A DNA stretch of 45,816 bases from an uncultured Faecalibacterium sp. (GTDB lineage: Bacteria > Bacillota > Clostridia > Oscillospirales > Ruminococcaceae): NCBI GenBank assembly GCA_944385995.1, contig CALWZL010000010.1, forward strand, positions 1 to 45,816, read 5' to 3'. The position numbers and the translations under genes are program-made. Below, one piece after another: positions 42,939-45,816 of this stretch (positions within the stretch are counted from its first letter, which is position 1; each line of letters starts with the position of its first letter). The notes beneath the pieces were generated by a model, which saw nothing but the letters and a program-made list of their open reading frames with translations, had not been told where the DNA came from and did not search any database.

Positions 42939-44060
42939 TCACGGCTGGACCGAAAAGTCGCTGTCGCCTGACAGGCCGTCCAGATTCAGCATTCCTTCCA
43001 GGGCGGCGATGTCGGCCGACACGTCCAGCGCGTCGGATTGGAACAGCTTGTCCAGCTGATTTTCAAAGGCGGTGACCAGCAGGTCCAAAGACCGCTCGAT
43101 GCTCTGTTTGGTCTTGGTGATGTTCTCCCCGTCCACCCCCTGGCTGTCCAGCTGGGCGTAGGTGTTCAGCAGCTTGAGGGAGGTGGGCAGATAATAGTTG
43201 ATGAATTTTCGCAGCTGTTCCTGCTTGGAAGCGTCTTTTTCGGCCAGGGCAAAAATCCGGGCGGAAATCTGTTCCAGCCGTGCGGCCTTTTCCTGCATGA
43301 CGGGGTCAGACAGGGCGCTGCCCGCCTGGCGAAGCTGCCGCAGCAGCTTCTCGTATTGGGTTTCGCCGGTGGGGTCGGGTTCCGGCTCCGGCTCGGCGGG
43401 CCGGGCCGGGATGGGGGCTGCGCCCCGGACCACCAGGAAGTCGGTGCGGTTGTCGATGTAGGCGTCGGCGCCGAAATAGCCGTGGTCGATGGCGTTTTCC
43501 AGGACCCGGCGGCCCTTTTCGGGCGGAATGCCTGCCGCCGCAAACAGTTCTTCCAGGGGGATGTTGTCCCGGTCGCCCACCACTTTGTCCAGCTGGCGTT
43601 CCAACTTGCTGACCCGCTTGAGCATCAGGCTGAAGACCAGCGCGCCGCCGCCGCCCACAATCATGCTCAGGGAGGTGAAAATATAGTTCCAGTCTCCGCT
43701 GTCCATCCAATCACCCAGCCCCACCACGCCGGTAAACAGCAGGATGGCCCCCGCAATGGTGCACAGGCGGGTAAATCTCTGGTGGCGGAGTTTGGCTTTC
43801 TGTTGTTCGGCGGTGGGAAGATCATGGGCCGCATAGCCGGCACTGTAGTCATAGGGGGCAGTTTGGCGGGTATGGTACGGGCGGAAATCGGCGGTGTAGT
43901 CCTGCCGGTCCCGGGCGGCCTGGAGCTCTTTCTTCTCGCTGTCCCGGTCGATGGCCCGGACGATGAAGAGAATCACCGCCAGCCAGGGCGCCAGGCCCAG
44001 CAGAATCAGCAGGGCGATGGTGGGAATATGAGCAAAATAATGTCTGCGTTGCGGTTGCAT
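42939..44060 (-). CDS. XpaC-like (5-bromo-4-chloroindolyl phosphate hydrolysis family) membrane protein
   Basis: This 373-residue protein has membrane helices at about 12-34 and 100-150. A region of short helices follows (LEELFAAAGIPPEKGRRVLENAIDHGYFGADAYID, across two helices), then an acidic Pro linker. The C-terminal helical domain typical of XpaC/YceG-type proteins ends it (KFINYYLPTSLKLLNTYAQL, GENITKTKQSIERSLDLL, FENQLDKLF). The family is linked to tellurite resistance and membrane stress genes, with no proven chemistry. ATG 44060 has GGGAGG upstream. Its promoter is built into the htpG terminator. The rRNA methyltransferase gene follows. Confidence 0.85.
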   Translation of the reverse strand: MQPQRRHYFAHIPTIALLILLGLAPWLAVILFIVRAIDRDSEKKELQAARDRQDYTADFRPYHTRQTAPYDYSAGYAAHDLPTAEQQKAKLRHQRFTRLCTIAGAILLFTGVVGLGDWMDSGDWNYIFTSLSMIVGGGGALVFSLMLKRVSKLERQLDKVVGDRDNIPLEELFAAAGIPPEKGRRVLENAIDHGYFGADAYIDNRTDFLVVRGAAPIPARPAEPEPEPDPTGETQYEKLLRQLRQAGSALSDPVMQEKAARLEQISARIFALAEKDASKQEQLRKFINYYLPTSLKLLNTYAQLDSQGVDGENITKTKQSIERSLDLLVTAFENQLDKLFQSDALDVSADIAALEGMLNLDGLSGDSDFSVQP

Positions 44061-44089
44061 AGGTGATGACCTCCCAAGCTAAGACGACA

Positions 44090-44133
44090 AAACGAGCCGT
44101 GCTCCCTTTATTATAATGGAACACGGCTCGTTT
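44090..44133 (-). terminator. Terminator of htpG
   Basis: A perfect 12-bp inverted repeat, AAACGAGCCGTG (44090-44101) with CACGGCTCGTTT (44122-44133), encloses a 20-nt loop. On the minus strand the stem runs into TTTTGTC. It begins 34 nt after the htpG stop. Confidence 0.75.
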
Positions 44134-44138
44134 GTTAA
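44110..44138 (-). promoter_or_regulatory. SigA promoter for the XpaC-like gene, nested in the htpG terminator
   Basis: Minus strand: -35 TTAACA (44138-44133), 17 nt spacer formed by the terminator arm, -10 TATAAT (44115-44110) in the hairpin loop. The loop octamer ATTATAAT is palindromic, so TATAAT appears on both strands. Confidence 0.8.
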
Positions 44139-44166
44139 GGTTTAATTTTGAGCGGGGAGGAACGGA

Positions 44167-45816
44167 TTATTTCATCAGCTCGCAGACCGCGTCGGCATAG
44201 GCCACGGGATCATCCACCGGCAGTCCCTCGATCAGCTGGGCCTGTGCATAGAGGATCTGGCTGTACTTGGACACCTTGTCGGTGTCGCCGACCTCCTGGG
44301 CAGCCTTCAGAACCGCAAAGACGGGGTGAGAAGCGTTGACCTCCAGCACCTTGTCGCTCTTGACATCCTCGCTGCCGGGCTGACGGGACAGAACCTTCTC
44401 CATCTCGATGGACAGAGGGCCGTCCGACGACAGACAGACGGGGTGATCCTTCAGACGGGTGGACACCCGGACTTCCTTGATCTTGCCCTCCAGGGCGGCC
44501 TTCATGGCGTCAAACAGGGATTTGTTCTCGGCGGTGGCCTCCTCGGCGGCCTTCTTCTCCTCGTCCGACTCCAGGCCCAGGTCGTTGCTGTTGATGTTCT
44601 TGAACTCGACGGTGCCGTCCTTGCCCTCGGCGTCCTTGCGGGGGAAGGAGTGCATGATCTGGAAGCAGAACTCATCCACGTCCTCGGTCAGGAGCAGCAG
44701 GTCATAGCCCTTGTCCAGCACCAGGGCGGCGGTGGGCAGCTTGGCCAGACGGTCGGCGGAATCGCCGGCGGCGAAGTAGATATACTTCTGGTCGGCGGGC
44801 ATCTTCTCGACGTACTCCTCCAGGGTGACCATCTTCTTCTCCTTGGCGGAATAGAAGAGCAGCAGGCCCCGGAGCAGCTCGGCGTGCATGCCGTAGTCAG
44901 AATAGGCGCCGAACTTGATCTGACGGCCAAACTCCTTCCAGAAGGCCTCGTACTTCTCCCGGTCGTTGACCAGCATGGCGTTCAGCTCGTTCTTGATCTT
45001 CTTTTCCAGGGCGTTGTGGATCAGCTTGAGCTGGCTGTCCTTCTGGAGGGTCTCACGGCTGATGTTCAGGCTCAGATCCTGGCTGTCCACGATGCCCTTG
45101 ACAAAGCTGAAGTAATCGGGCAGCAGGTCGGCGCACTTGTCCATGATGAGGACGCCGGACGCATAGAGGGCCAGGCCCTTCTCGTACTCCTTGGTGTAGT
45201 AGTCGTAGGGACGGTGAGAGGGGACGAACAGCAGGGCGTTGTAATTGGCGGTGCCCTCGGTCCGGCTGACAATCACCCGGGCGGGGTCGGCGTAGTCCCC
45301 GAAGTGGTTCTTGTAGAAGGTGTTGTACTCCTCGTCGGTGACTTCACTCTTCTGCTTTTTCCAGATGGGGACCATGCTGTTCAGGGTCTCCAGCTCGGTG
45401 TACTCCTCCCATTCAGGGGTGTAGTTTTCGGGCTTGGGATCGGGTTCGGGCTTCTGGCGGCTCTTGGTCCGCTCCATCTGGATGGGATAGCGGATGTAGT
45501 CGCTGTACTTCTTGACGATGGCCGACACGCCGTACTCCGAGACGTAGTTGTCGTAGTTTTCGGTGTCGGTGTTGTCCTTGATGTGGAGGATGATGTCGGT
45601 GCCGGCGGTCTCCTTCTCGGCGGGGGTGATTTCATAGCCCTCGACGCCGCTGGACTCCCACTGCCATGCCTGGTCGCTGCCGAAGGCGCGGGAAATGACG
45701 GTGACATGGTCGGCCACCATAAAGGCGGAATAGAAGCCGACGCCGAACTGGCCGATGATGTCGATGTTTTCGTCGGTGTTCTCGGCCTTGAAGTCCTGGC
45801 TGCCCGAATGGGCGAT
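44167..45816 (-). CDS. htpG: Molecular chaperone HtpG (Hsp90), N-terminus cut by window edge
   Basis: 549 residues and the stop codon are visible; the frame is open to base 45816, so about 90 N-terminal residues of the ATPase domain lie outside. The visible part starts at IAHSGSQDF and includes GQFGVGFYSAFMVADHVTV, the lid/glycine motif of the Hsp90 GHKL ATPase. The middle domain has the conserved SRETLQKDSQLK and AYSDYGMHAELLRGLLLF stretches. The C-terminal dimerisation domain has NASHPVFAVLKAA. HtpG is a cytosolic ATP-dependent chaperone. The gene ends at the hairpin that also carries the next promoter. Confidence 0.97.
   Translation of the reverse strand: MAHSGSQDFKAENTDENIDIIGQFGVGFYSAFMVADHVTVISRAFGSDQAWQWESSGVEGYEITPAEKETAGTDIILHIKDNTDTENYDNYVSEYGVSAIVKKYSDYIRYPIQMERTKSRQKPEPDPKPENYTPEWEEYTELETLNSMVPIWKKQKSEVTDEEYNTFYKNHFGDYADPARVIVSRTEGTANYNALLFVPSHRPYDYYTKEYEKGLALYASGVLIMDKCADLLPDYFSFVKGIVDSQDLSLNISRETLQKDSQLKLIHNALEKKIKNELNAMLVNDREKYEAFWKEFGRQIKFGAYSDYGMHAELLRGLLLFYSAKEKKMVTLEEYVEKMPADQKYIYFAAGDSADRLAKLPTAALVLDKGYDLLLLTEDVDEFCFQIMHSFPRKDAEGKDGTVEFKNINSNDLGLESDEEKKAAEEATAENKSLFDAMKAALEGKIKEVRVSTRLKDHPVCLSSDGPLSIEMEKVLSRQPGSEDVKSDKVLEVNASHPVFAVLKAAQEVGDTDKVSKYSQILYAQAQLIEGLPVDDPVAYADAVCELMK

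Noticed and set aside
1-45816. CRISPR arrays, tRNA/rRNA genes, insertion sequences, attachment sites or prophage genes
   Set aside because: No spaced direct repeats, cloverleaf or rRNA segments, transposase or integrase motifs were found by eye on either strand.

Overview
The window is a 45.8 kb, gene-dense, GC-rich (about 60%) chromosomal segment from a Firmicute of the class Clostridia. Gene families and synteny point to a gut Oscillospiraceae/Ruminococcaceae organism (Faecalibacterium/Subdoligranulum/Gemmiger-like). Supporting signs are the mreBCD-pbp2-mgsA, gdpP-rplI-dnaB and tilS-hpt-ftsH clusters, diaminopimelate made through DapL, a ProRS of the type without an insertion domain, and strong SigA-type promoters. 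I see no rRNA, tRNA, CRISPR, insertion sequence, phage or integrase, so it reads as a core-genome region. The taxon is inferred, not proven. Layout: 1-653 (-) is the N-terminal part of a SleC-like peptidoglycan-binding protein cut by the window edge. 763-1872 (-) is a 4Fe-4S aldo/keto reductase. 2058-4045 (+) holds an aldose-1-epimerase-like gene and a DUF3810 membrane metalloprotease-like gene. 4122-5920 (-) holds proS and acpP. 6154-8222 (+) is dapF-dapL. 8439-9560 (+) holds a YhcH-like gene and a GNAT gene. 9675-11047 (-) is a stomatin/NfeD pair. 11310-15691 (-) is a glycogen/maltodextrin unit, glgP and a GH13 enzyme. 16388-20026 (+) is zapA, a U32 gene, dut and maf. 20271-25524 (+) is the elongasome cluster mreB-mreC-mreD-pbp2 followed by mgsA. 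25591-27123 (-) is rnhA-mnmA. 27612-42009 (+) is a long run: RNase J, GdpP, Glf, L9, DnaB, TilS, Hpt, FtsH, two tail-anchored proteins of unknown function, and a HAD phosphatase. 42083-45816 (-) holds a SpoU methyltransferase, an XpaC-like gene and htpG, which runs off the edge. The genes serve cell wall and shape (dapF/dapL precursors, MreBCD/PBP2, ZapA), RNA metabolism (RNase J, RNase HI, MnmA, TilS, SpoU, U32, L9), replication (DnaB), nucleotide sanitation and salvage (Dut, Maf, Hpt), c-di-AMP turnover (GdpP), proteostasis (FtsH, HtpG) and glycogen breakdown. The parts most worth a second look are: several long structured leaders (glgP with competing hairpins, zapA with a rod-like 6S-type fold, rnjA with a terminator between promoter and gene); a promoter embedded in the htpG terminator; a tail-anchored protein carrying a HEPN-like R-x4-H motif; a YhcH homologue that has lost its presumed metal ligands; glf inserted into gdpP-rplI-dnaB; and the apparent absence of minCDE/rodA between pbp2 and mgsA.
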